Shown in pieces: positions 8,164 to 15,734 of a stretch of DNA of 23,038 bases. The position numbers were made by a program, and so were the translations under genes. The stretch is from NCBI GenBank assembly GCA_934169775.1, contig CAKPOI010000025.1, positions 1-23,038 on the forward strand, read 5' to 3'. The notes under the pieces are model-generated. The model made no database searches. It saw nothing but the letters and a program-made list of their open reading frames with translations, and was not told where the DNA came from. Source of the DNA: an uncultured Clostridia bacterium (GTDB taxonomy: Bacteria > Bacillota > Clostridia > TANB77 > CAG-508). Within the stretch, counting starts at the first letter, position 1, and each line of letters starts with the position of its first letter.

Positions 8164-9097
8164 CTTTTTTCAACTCCTCTATTGTTTTTTCTAAGCTTTC
8201 AACATTGTTTATGTTTAATATTTTTATTTCTTTTTCAAATTTCATTCTTTTTACAAATCCGCTTAATGTTTTTCCTGGTCCAATTTCTACAAATGTATCT
8301 ATTCCAGTATTATACATTGTTTGTAATACTTTAGTAAATTTTACAGGACTTATTAGATGTTTTGCTAGTATCTCTTTAATGTTATCTGTTTTTGTGTATT
8401 TTTCTCCATCTATGTTTTTTATTACTTTTGATTCTTTTTTATTTATTGTTACTTTTTCTAATTCTTTTTTTAATTCTTTTGAACATTTTTCTAATTTTTT
8501 TGTGTGAAATGGTCCTGCTGTATTTAATATACTTACTTTTTTTGCTCCTTTTTCTTTTGCTATTTCTCCTGCCTCTATTACAGCTAATTCTTCTCCAGAT
8601 ATTACAATTTGCCCTATTGTATTGTAGTTTGCTGGTACTACAAATCCGCTTTTTATATTTTTACATATTTCTTCTACTTTTTCTTCTTCCATTCCTAGTA
8701 TTGCTGCCATTTTCCAGTTTCCTTCAGGAGTTAAATTTTGCATTATTTCTCCTCTTTTTTGTACTATTTTTATTCCTGTTTCTAAATCAAATATTTCATC
8801 TTCTATTAGTGCTGTATATTCTCCAAGACTTAATCCTGCTGTACTTTCTGCTTTTATATTATTTTCTTCTAATATTTTTGCTATTGCTAAACTTTCTGCT
8901 AATATTGCTAATTGTGTGTTTTCTGTTTTATTTAATTCTTCTTCTGGTCCTTCAAATGATATTTTTTTTATGTTTTTTCCAGTTATTTCTTCTACTTTAT
9001 TGTATATTTTTTTTGCACTTTCATATTTTTCGTATATGTCTTTTCCCATCCCTATCGTTTGGGCTCCTTGACCTGAAAATAAATATCCTATTTTCAT
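8156..9097 (-). CDS. fabD: Malonyl-CoA:acyl-carrier-protein transacylase
   Basis: FabD moves malonyl from CoA to ACP. The 313-residue protein has the oxyanion-hole motif FSGQGAQ, the nucleophile Ser90 in AGLSLGEYTAL, and the catalytic His198 in NTAGPFHTKKL. The residue before the nucleophilic serine is Leu instead of the His of E. coli GHSLG, a form that is common in Clostridia. PVKFTKVLQTMYNTGIDTFVEIGPGKTLSG near the end is the usual family C-terminus. AAAGGA is about 14 nt before the ATG. Confidence 0.96.
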   Translation of the reverse strand: MKIGYLFSGQGAQTIGMGKDIYEKYESAKKIYNKVEEITGKNIKKISFEGPEEELNKTENTQLAILAESLAIAKILEENNIKAESTAGLSLGEYTALIEDEIFDLETGIKIVQKRGEIMQNLTPEGNWKMAAILGMEEEKVEEICKNIKSGFVVPANYNTIGQIVISGEELAVIEAGEIAKEKGAKKVSILNTAGPFHTKKLEKCSKELKKELEKVTINKKESKVIKNIDGEKYTKTDNIKEILAKHLISPVKFTKVLQTMYNTGIDTFVEIGPGKTLSGFVKRMKFEKEIKILNINNVESLEKTIEELKKDE

Positions 9098-9135
9098 TTT
9101 TTTATTTCATTCCTTTCCAATGTACAATTTATTTT

Positions 9136-10839
9136 TCAACCTTTTGTTTCTATTCTTTCTAAGTTTGCTTGCCTTTTTATTTTATTTGTTGTTGTTTTTA
9201 TTAATGGTTCTTCTGTTAAAATCATTCCTTTTATTGCTTTGTATTTTGGCATTTGCTTATTTATTTCTTTTATTTTTTCAAAAATTTCTTTATAGATTTC
9301 TTCTTCTGTTTTTTCTTTATATTCTTCTTTGTCATATACTATTTCTACATTTATTTTTATGTTTTCTTTGTCTTCTCCTTGTTGTTTTCCAAATATAAAT
9401 GATTCTTTTACTCCATCAATTTTATTTACTTGATTTTCTATTTCTTCTGGAAATATGTTTTTTCCATTTTTTAATACTATTACACTTTTCTTTCTTCCAC
9501 ATATAAATATGTATCCTTCTTTATCTATTTTTGCTAGGTCTCCTGTATAAAACCATCCATTTTTAAACGATTCTTTTGTTGCTTTCTCGTCTTCATAATA
9601 TCCTAATGCTATGTTTGGTCCTTTTACTACTAGTTCTCCTATTCCTTCTTCATTTGAATTTACTATTTTTACCTCTACACTTGGTACTGCTTTTCCTACT
9701 GATCCTACTTTGTGTTCTTTGTTTGTTCCTACTGCTAATACTGGTGATGTTTCTGTTAGTCCATATCCTTGTACCATATTTATTCCTAATAGTCTATATT
9801 TTTCTTCAATTTTTGGATCTATTGATGCTGCTCCTGATATTAGTAATTTTATTTTTCCTCCTAACATATCATGGATTTCTTTAAATGCTTTTTTTCTTTC
9901 TTCCATTGTTGATTCTTTTAGTTTTTCTTCTTTTTCTAATATTTCTTTTAGCTTTTCTTGTTTTTCAAGTTGTTTTCTTATTATTGCAAATATTCTTTCA
10001 TATATTGCTGGAACACATGCCATTACTGTTACTTCATACTCTTTTAAATTTTCTATCACATGTCTTATTCCATCACAAAATACTGTTGTTGCTCCTTTAT
10101 ATAGTGAAAATAAAAATCCTACTGTACATTCAAATACATGATGTATCGGTAATATTGATAATAGTGTGTCATCACTTGTTACATCTAATATGCTTCCTAA
10201 ATCCATTAGATTTGAACATATGTTTTTATGTGATAGTGCTACCACTTTTGATTTTGATGTTGTTCCTGATGTGAATAGCATTATACTCATTTTTTCGTTA
10301 TCTATTTGTGCTTCTATAAATTTTTTGTTTCCTTTTTGTATTAATTCTTGGCCTTTTTTGATTAGTTCCTTTTCTGAATATGTGTGTTCTGTTTTTTGGC
10401 TGCTATCCATTGAGATTAGATATTTTAATTTTGTTTTTTGGTTTTCTTTTATCTTTTTTAGTGTTTCTTCATATTTTTTTGAATATATTATTGCTTCTAT
10501 TTCTGATCTTTCTATTAGTGATTCTATTTCGTTTTCTGGTAATGATTTGTCTAATGGTACTACTATTCCTGTTCCACATACTATTGCTAAATATGCTATT
10601 TCCCATTCATATCTATTTTCTCCTATTATTGCTATTCTTTTGTCTTTTAATCCCATTTCTATTAATGATGTTCCTAGCCCGTCTATCATTTCTCTTACTT
10701 CTTTATGTGTATATGTTTGATATTCTTTTTCTCCTTTTTTTATTTTGTATGCTATTTTATTGCTGTATATTTCTTTTGTTTTATTTAACATTTCTTTTAA
10801 GTTTTTTATTTCTATTGTTTGATATAATTTTTCACTCAT
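9136..10839 (-). CDS. Long-chain acyl-CoA (or acyl-ACP) synthetase, AMP-forming
   Basis: It is a member of the ANL adenylating family, which activates a carboxylate with ATP and transfers the acyl group to CoA or ACP. In the 567-residue reading: phosphate loop LFTSGTTSKSK (about 188-198), MVQGYGLTETSP (about 355-366), YTGDLAKIDKEGYIFICGRKK (from 431; hinge near 448) and the C-terminal catalytic lysine in TTTNKIKRQ (Lys553). An insertion of charged helix (about 290-318) matches the FadD/AAE class. An open frame extends upstream to 10926, but that ATG has no ribosome binding site, whereas AAAGGA precedes the ATG at 10839. It leads the fatty acid cluster, 38 nt before fabD, so I infer use of exogenous or recycled fatty acids. 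CoA versus ACP as acceptor cannot be told from sequence. Confidence 0.88.
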   Translation of the reverse strand: MSEKLYQTIEIKNLKEMLNKTKEIYSNKIAYKIKKGEKEYQTYTHKEVREMIDGLGTSLIEMGLKDKRIAIIGENRYEWEIAYLAIVCGTGIVVPLDKSLPENEIESLIERSEIEAIIYSKKYEETLKKIKENQKTKLKYLISMDSSQKTEHTYSEKELIKKGQELIQKGNKKFIEAQIDNEKMSIMLFTSGTTSKSKVVALSHKNICSNLMDLGSILDVTSDDTLLSILPIHHVFECTVGFLFSLYKGATTVFCDGIRHVIENLKEYEVTVMACVPAIYERIFAIIRKQLEKQEKLKEILEKEEKLKESTMEERKKAFKEIHDMLGGKIKLLISGAASIDPKIEEKYRLLGINMVQGYGLTETSPVLAVGTNKEHKVGSVGKAVPSVEVKIVNSNEEGIGELVVKGPNIALGYYEDEKATKESFKNGWFYTGDLAKIDKEGYIFICGRKKSVIVLKNGKNIFPEEIENQVNKIDGVKESFIFGKQQGEDKENIKINVEIVYDKEEYKEKTEEEIYKEIFEKIKEINKQMPKYKAIKGMILTEEPLIKTTTNKIKRQANLERIETKG

Positions 10840-11066
10840 TTTTGTCGTGTTCCTTTCTTTACTTTTGTTACTATATAAGCTTTTTAAGTCTTTATTTTTA
10901 CTAATTACTGCGTTTTTGTGTAACATATATTAATTATTTTTATTGTGTAATTTATATCATATTTTTTGTTTTTTTTCTTTAGACTGAAAAGTCAGTATAA
11001 AAAAGCTGAGTTTAAAAATTTATTCAAATTTATAGTTTCTTTGTATACATAAAATTTATATGTATC
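10840..11066. promoter_or_regulatory. Upstream region of the fatty acid cluster, with candidate operator
   Basis: This non-coding stretch must hold the promoter of the ten-gene cluster if it is one operon. I see a palindrome ACTGA-CTTT-TCAGT at about 10983-10996 (minus-strand reading) next to a TATACT box, and a second inverted repeat ATACATA...TATGTAT (11045-11065). Neither matches the FapR (TTAGTACCTAGTACTAA-like) or FabT operators I know. No -35/-10 pair with good spacing stands out, so the start site is not assigned. Confidence 0.35.
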
Positions 11067-11091
11067 AAAAAAAGAGGCTTTTGGCCTCTTT
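11067..11091 (-). terminator. Intrinsic terminator of the kinase-ParB gene
   Basis: A perfect 8-bp stem, AAAGAGGC (11071-11078) and GCCTCTTT (11084-11091), with a 5-nt loop, is followed on the minus strand by a run of T (11067-11070 plus the end of the stem). It lies about 150 nt after the stop codon of the 11238 gene and isolates that gene from the fatty acid cluster. On the plus strand the tail is AAAAATTTT, weaker. Confidence 0.85.
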
Positions 11092-11237
11092 AAAAATTTT
11101 CATGTATAAAATTTTGGTTTTTTTAAGTTACACTCTTTACATCTTATCATAATGCAGTACCTCGCTTTTGTTCCAAAAACTTGCTCATATCATTTTTTTC
11201 CATTGTTAACAATTTTTGTAATTAGCTATCTTTTATT

Positions 11238-12344
11238 TTAACGTTCTGTGTTATCATTTTGTTCTACAATCATTTTTTCTGTTATATTGTTCATTGCTAA
11301 CAAATCTTGTATTTCAAAGTTTTGTAATTGTTCTATATTTCCAACTTTTCCTCCATAGTATTTAATTCCATCAGCATAATCATATATATATTCTTTATAT
11401 GAATCAAATTCTGTAATTAGTGTTGTATTTTTATTTTTTGAATTTTCTTCTTTTACAACTTGATATGGTAGTATTGTTTTTCCTGCTGATAGTGCTCCAA
11501 ATGTTCTATGATTCCCTTCTAATAAATATTTTCTTCCATCTCTTTTTATTATTTCTAAAGTTCCTTCTTCTGCTTTATATCCTTCTTCTTTTATTTTCTT
11601 TGCTAAACTTTCTATACTATTTCCTGCCATTGATAATTGACCGGTTATTCTTCCTAGTTGTAGTGGCATGAAATTTGTTGGGCTTGCCCAATTTTTAGGA
11701 TAATATTTTCCTGCTCTATATTTTTCTTCTCCTTCAATTATTATTTCTGCTAATTCTCTTGTGTTTGTATAAGAAGTATCTACAACTAAGTCATAATTAT
11801 TTTCGTCAGATAAATCAACATCATATCTTTGTTTATATCTTTCTATTTCTCCTTTTTTTCTTTCTCTTGTTTTTTGTATAGCAGTATCTAATGTATCATA
11901 TTTATCTTCTGTTCCTCTTTTTTTATCATTAAATACTCTTTTTCCTGCGATTGCTTCGTTTACAGTTAATCTGATTGCATATGAATTCGGAACATTATGC
12001 CATGCTAATCTTGAATCCAAAATGTAAACATCATTTGGTCTTTCTACTTTACAAAATTCCTTTCCTTTTTTAGCAATTGTTTCATCTATTGTTTTATCTA
12101 TATAGTGAACTTTGGAAATAAATTCTTTATCATTTTGTATATCTGCTATACTAACATTTGTTTTTTCTGGATATTTTTTCATATACTCTTTTTTGGCCAT
12201 CTCTCTAAATACATTTCCGACTGATATTACATGTACAGTATATCCTTTTTCTTCATATCTTTTTTTGATTTCTTGTACTACTGTTGATTTGCCACTTGCA
12301 GGCTCTCCTGATATTGTTATTATTTTGTTTTTAAATTTTTCCAT
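11238..12344 (-). CDS. Cytidylate-kinase-like P-loop domain fused to a ParB/sulfiredoxin-like domain
   Basis: The 368-residue protein starts with a P-loop kinase domain: ITISGEPASGKST (Walker A 13-20), VISVGNVFREMAKKEYM, ILDSRLAWHNV, IRLTVNEAIAGKRVFNDK and RYKQRYDVDLSDENNYDLVV. The order and spacing resemble the archaeal-type cytidylate kinase family (Cmk2). From about residue 225 a second domain follows: SIESLAKKIKEEG and then YLLEGNHRTFGALSAGKTIL, which resembles the ParB/Srx core with its GERR box changed to GNHR. I used the ATG at 12344, 9 nt after AAAGGAGG; a TTG three codons upstream touches the ribosome site. The gene is alone, with its own promoter and terminator. ParB folds can bind CTP and one branch (SerK) phosphorylates serine, so a nucleotide- or small-molecule kinase role is possible, but the true substrate is unknown. 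Confidence 0.7.
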   Translation of the reverse strand: MEKFKNKIITISGEPASGKSTVVQEIKKRYEEKGYTVHVISVGNVFREMAKKEYMKKYPEKTNVSIADIQNDKEFISKVHYIDKTIDETIAKKGKEFCKVERPNDVYILDSRLAWHNVPNSYAIRLTVNEAIAGKRVFNDKKRGTEDKYDTLDTAIQKTRERKKGEIERYKQRYDVDLSDENNYDLVVDTSYTNTRELAEIIIEGEEKYRAGKYYPKNWASPTNFMPLQLGRITGQLSMAGNSIESLAKKIKEEGYKAEEGTLEIIKRDGRKYLLEGNHRTFGALSAGKTILPYQVVKEENSKNKNTTLITEFDSYKEYIYDYADGIKYYGGKVGNIEQLQNFEIQDLLAMNNITEKMIVEQNDNTER

Positions 12345-12379
12345 TATAGTCAACCTCCTTTAAAAATCTCTTTTTATCC

Positions 12380-12408
12380 ATTTTACCACTTTTTGTGCAT
12401 TTTGTAAA
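12380..12408 (-). promoter_or_regulatory. Promoter of the kinase-ParB gene
   Basis: On the minus strand TTTACA (12403-12408) and TAAAAT (12380-12385) are separated by 17 nt. The expected start point leaves a leader of roughly 30 nt that contains AAAGGAGG. A perfect TTGACA slightly upstream (12469-12474) has no -10 at the right distance. Confidence 0.65.
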
Positions 12409-12502
12409 CTTTTTATGTGATTATATTATTGTAAGTTTTTTTAACTAAATTCCACTTGTATTTTTTACTGTCAAACTTAGGCTATATTAATACTTTTTCA
12501 TT

Positions 12503-12535
12503 AAAAAAGTCATTAGATAATTATAATCTAATGAC
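12503..12535 (-). terminator. Intrinsic terminator after the 62-residue protein gene
   Basis: A perfect 10-bp stem, GTCATTAGAT (12509-12518) and ATCTAATGAC (12526-12535), has a 7-nt loop and is followed on the minus strand by six T. It begins 12 nt after the stop codon of the 12548 gene. Confidence 0.85.
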
Positions 12536-12547
12536 CTTCATTGGCTT

Positions 12548-12736
12548 TTAACCAATTATTCCGTATTTTCTTTTTATGGTTTGAACTGCTGCTCTCATTT
12601 CTGTTTCTTCACCCCAAATAGTGATTTTTTCTTCTTCTCCATTTTCTTGAAATTCTAAACCATATTTTATGGCCACATCTGCAATTGTTCTCCTAAGATT
12701 AATTGCCATAAATGAATACGTTTTTGTTTTTTCCAT
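12548..12736 (-). CDS. Small protein of unknown function (62 aa)
   Basis: I do not recognise this protein. It is 62 residues, with a basic N-terminal half (MEKTKTYSFMAINLRRTIAD), a middle rich in Glu (FQENGEEEKITIWGEETEM) and a basic end (RAAVQTIKRKYGIIG). The pattern suggests two helices around a short beta hairpin, a compact soluble domain. There is no signal peptide, membrane segment or cysteine. GGAGG lies 7 nt before the ATG, a candidate promoter is upstream and a strong terminator downstream, so it is very probably a real, separately transcribed gene. It lies between clpC and the kinase-ParB gene. Confidence 0.75.
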   Translation of the reverse strand: MEKTKTYSFMAINLRRTIADVAIKYGLEFQENGEEEKITIWGEETEMRAAVQTIKRKYGIIG

Positions 12737-12784
12737 GTTTTTTCCTCCATATTATTATTGGAAATTTTTAAGTTACATAATGAT

Positions 12785-12813
12785 AATTTAACATATTTTT
12801 TAATAAAAATCAA
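12785..12813 (-). promoter_or_regulatory. Candidate promoter of the 62-residue protein gene
   Basis: TTGATT (12808-12813) and TAAATT (12785-12790) on the minus strand have a 17-nt spacer, about 50 nt before the start codon. The match is moderate in very AT-rich sequence. Confidence 0.4.
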
Positions 12814-12845
12814 GAAAATATTAGTATAAAAAAATTTTCTTGTGA

Positions 12846-12874
12846 GTTTTTTTTGAGTCCGTCCCCAAAAACAC
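12846..12874. repeat. Single REP-like unit (GGGGACGGA type)
   Basis: On the minus strand TGTTTTTGGGGACGGACTCA then AAAAAAAC. It shares the core TTTTTGGGGACGGA with the tandem repeat at 7339-7400 but differs after it (CTC in place of GC). It lies 3' of clpC. Confidence 0.6.
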
Positions 12875-12892
12875 ATATGTTAAATTTAAAAT

Positions 12893-15379
12893 TTATCTTA
12901 TATTTAGTACTTCTTCTTTTTCATATATAGTTTTACTTTCATTTTTATTAATTTTTCCATTTAAAATAAATTCGGCAAGTTTGTCCTCAACTAGATTTTG
13001 AATTGTTCTACGTAAAGGTCTTGCACCAAAATTTTTATCTATGCCTTTTTTAGCAATAAATTTTTTTACAGATTCATCTATTGTTATATTATATTTTTCA
13101 TTTTTTAGTCTATCTTGGACGCCTTTTAACATTAAATCTATTATTTGATAAATTTCTTTATCTTCTAATTTATGGAATACTATTATTTCATCTATACGGT
13201 TTATAAATTCTGGTCTTAACTCTTTTTTTACAATTTCCATTACTTCTTTTTTTGTTTCTTCATATTGTTTTTCTAGTTTTTCTGGTTCATTTGCATTGCT
13301 TGAAAATCCTAGTGCTTTTCTTTCTGTTATGACTCTTGCTCCTAAATTTGATGTCATTATTATTACTGTGTTTTTAAAATTTACTATTTTTCCTTGACTA
13401 TCTGTTAAATGTCCATCTTCTAAGATTTGTAGTAATATGTTCATTACATCTGGATGTGCTTTTTCTATTTCGTCTAATAATATTACTGAGTATGGTTTTC
13501 TTCTTATTTTTTCTGTTAATTGCCCACCTTCTTCAAATCCTACATATCCTGGTGGAGATCCTATTAATTTAGATACTGAATGTTGTTCCATATATTCTGA
13601 CATATCGATTCTTATTATATCATTCTCGTTTCCAAATAATACTTCTGCTAATGCTTTGGCTAATTCTGTTTTTCCTACACCTGTTGGTCCTAAAAATAGA
13701 AATGAACCTATTGGTCTTTTTGGGTCTTTTAAGCCTACTCTTCCTCTCCTTATTGCTTTACTTACCGCTTCTACTGCTTCATTTTGTCCTATTACTCTTT
13801 TATGCAATTCTATTTCTAAATTTTTCAATTTTTGATTTTCATTTTGAGTTATTTTTTTGACTGGTATACCAGTTGTTGATGCTATTACTTCTGCTATGCT
13901 TTCATCTGTTATTGTTATTACAGATTTACTATTTTTGTTTTTCCATTTTTCTTCTTCTTTTTCAAATTTTTCCTTTAATTCTTTTTCTTGGTCTCTTAGT
14001 TTTGCAGCTTTTTCAAATTTTTGATTTATTATTGCTTCTTCTTTATTTCTCTTTATTTTTTCTAATTCTTCTTGCATATTTTTTAGTTTTTCTGGTTCTA
14101 TATATGATTTTAATCTTGCTCTTGATGATGCTTCATCTACTAAATCTATTGCTTTGTCTGGTAAAAATCTATCATTTATATATCTTTCTGATAGTATTAC
14201 TGCTGATTCTATTGCTTGATCTGATATTTTTACATTGTGATGTGCTTCATACTTGTCTTTTATTCCTTTTAATATTTCTATTGTGTCTTTTTCACTTGGT
14301 TCTTCTACTTTTATTTGATTAAATCTTCTTTCTAATGCTATGTCTTTTTCTATATATTTTCTATATTCATTTATAGTTGTTGCTCCTATTAATTGTATTT
14401 CTCCTCTTGCTAAAAGTGGTTTTAATATATTTGCTGCATCTATTGCTCCTTCTGCTGCTCCTGCTCCTACTATTGTATGAATTTCGTCTATGAATAATAT
14501 TACGTCTCCTGCTTTTCTTACTTCATTTAATGCTTTTTTTATTCTTTCCTCAAAGTCTCCTCTATATTTTGCTCCTGCTACCATTCCGGATATATCTATA
14601 TTTACAACTCTTTTTCCTTTTAGTATTTCTGGGACTTCTTCATCTATTATTTTTTGTGCTAGTCCTTCTATTATTGCGGTTTTTCCCACTCCTGGTTCTC
14701 CTATTAAACATGGATTGTTTTTTGTTCTTCTTGATAAGATTTGTATTACTTTTTCTATTTCTTCTTTTCTTCCTATTATTGGATCAATTTTTCCTTCTTC
14801 TGCTTTTATAGTTAAGTCTTCTCCAAATTGATTTAATGTCGGAGTTCTACTGTAGCTTCCTCTTTTTTTGTTTATTTTTGGTTTTATTTCGTTATATCCG
14901 TCTTCGCCATTTCTATTTTTTCCGTTTTGGTTTCCTGCTATTTTTTCTCCTTCTTGTATTACTTTGATTATTTCATTATATAGCTTTGTTAGATTTATAT
15001 TTAATTCTGATAAAATTTTTGATGCTATGCTTTCACTTTCTCTTAAGATTCCTATTAAGAGATGTTCTGTTCCTATAAAATTGTATCCTAATTTTCTTGC
15101 CTCTGTAAAGGCATTTTCTAATACTTTTTTGGTTCTTGGCGTGAAATCTATTACTTCTAATATTGATTCTTCTTTTCCTATTAATTCTTCAATTTTTTTT
15201 AATATTTCCTCATCAGTTATATTTTGATTATGTAGTACTTTACTTGCTACTCCATTTTCTGCCTTTGATAAACCATATAATATGTGTTCTGTTCCTACAT
15301 AATTGTGTCCTAACTCTTTGGCTATGTTGTTTGCCATTTCTATTGCTTTGCTAGAGCTGTTTGTAAATTTATATGTCAT
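12893..15379 (-). CDS. clpC: ATP-dependent Clp protease ATP-binding subunit ClpC
   Basis: ClpC unfolds proteins and feeds them to ClpP. The 828-residue protein has two N-terminal Clp repeats (ELGHNYVGTEHILYGL and KLGYNFIGTEHLLIGI), a first AAA+ module with GEPGVGKT (227-234), a UVR-like coiled middle segment (about 438-478), a second AAA+ module with GPTGVGKT (564-571), the ClpP-docking tripeptide in RKALGFSS, and the C-terminal D2-small domain. The ATG at 15397 would add MKGEKS, but AAAGGAG inside that extension is about 8 nt before the ATG at 15379, which I chose. The usual partners ctsR, mcsA and mcsB are not adjacent, and I see no CtsR-type heptad repeat upstream, so control may differ from the Bacillus operon. 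Confidence 0.95.
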   Translation of the reverse strand: MTYKFTNSSSKAIEMANNIAKELGHNYVGTEHILYGLSKAENGVASKVLHNQNITDEEILKKIEELIGKEESILEVIDFTPRTKKVLENAFTEARKLGYNFIGTEHLLIGILRESESIASKILSELNINLTKLYNEIIKVIQEGEKIAGNQNGKNRNGEDGYNEIKPKINKKRGSYSRTPTLNQFGEDLTIKAEEGKIDPIIGRKEEIEKVIQILSRRTKNNPCLIGEPGVGKTAIIEGLAQKIIDEEVPEILKGKRVVNIDISGMVAGAKYRGDFEERIKKALNEVRKAGDVILFIDEIHTIVGAGAAEGAIDAANILKPLLARGEIQLIGATTINEYRKYIEKDIALERRFNQIKVEEPSEKDTIEILKGIKDKYEAHHNVKISDQAIESAVILSERYINDRFLPDKAIDLVDEASSRARLKSYIEPEKLKNMQEELEKIKRNKEEAIINQKFEKAAKLRDQEKELKEKFEKEEEKWKNKNSKSVITITDESIAEVIASTTGIPVKKITQNENQKLKNLEIELHKRVIGQNEAVEAVSKAIRRGRVGLKDPKRPIGSFLFLGPTGVGKTELAKALAEVLFGNENDIIRIDMSEYMEQHSVSKLIGSPPGYVGFEEGGQLTEKIRRKPYSVILLDEIEKAHPDVMNILLQILEDGHLTDSQGKIVNFKNTVIIMTSNLGARVITERKALGFSSNANEPEKLEKQYEETKKEVMEIVKKELRPEFINRIDEIIVFHKLEDKEIYQIIDLMLKGVQDRLKNEKYNITIDESVKKFIAKKGIDKNFGARPLRRTIQNLVEDKLAEFILNGKINKNESKTIYEKEEVLNIR

Positions 15380-15429
15380 ACTTTTTTCTCCTTTCATTAT
15401 ACTAGTTATAAGGTTTTAGTCTCTTATAA

Positions 15430-15591
15430 TTATTTATTTTTTTGTTTTTTAGTTTTTTCATCTAACTCTTTTGCTCTTTTTTTTTGCTTTTCTGGTGGTA
15501 CCCATGCAAAATAACTTGATACAAATTCGCCATACATGGTTACATTTTCTTCTATTTCTTCTTCAAAATTCTTATTTTTATCTTTCTTCAT
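15430..15591 (-). CDS. Small charged protein upstream of clpC (53 aa)
   Basis: This is a short reading frame that size-filtered gene callers would miss. It begins MKKDKNKNFEEEIEENVTMY, has a central aromatic stretch GEFVSSYFAWVPPEK and ends in a Lys-rich tail. GGAAGG lies about 8 nt before the ATG. The non-random composition, with an acidic helix, a hydrophobic core and a basic tail, argues for a real gene. It is on the same strand as clpC with a 50-nt gap, and may be cotranscribed with it. I do not recognise a family; there is no signal peptide or membrane span. Confidence 0.65.
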   Translation of the reverse strand: MKKDKNKNFEEEIEENVTMYGEFVSSYFAWVPPEKQKKRAKELDEKTKKQKNK

Positions 15592-15734
15592 AAATTTATT
15601 TATTCCTTCCTTTTTATTAATTTTTTCTTATTTACTTTATTTACATTTTTATTTTTTTTATACATATTTTTATTAAAAATAAATATTATTTAATGGATTA
15701 TGTTTTATTAAGCCAGAAAGGAATATAATTTGTT

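Noticed and set aside
8392..9162. A 256-residue plus-strand open frame rich in Leu and Phe, opposite fabD, and many similar ones opposite other genes.
   Set aside because: They are antisense shadows of A-rich coding strands: Leu/Phe/Ile monotony, no ribosome binding site and no family features, whereas the minus-strand genes are clear.
12469..12474. A perfect TTGACA on the minus strand upstream of the kinase-ParB gene.
   Set aside because: No -10 box lies 16-18 nt downstream; the pair at 12380-12408 fits better.
12667..12876. A 69-residue minus-strand frame overlapping the 62-residue gene.
   Set aside because: It has no ribosome binding site and runs through the promoter, ribosome site and 5' end of the better-supported gene in another frame.
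15380..15412. A TATAAT-like box directly before clpC as its promoter.
   Set aside because: It touches the ribosome binding site, so a transcript starting there would lose the Shine-Dalgarno sequence.
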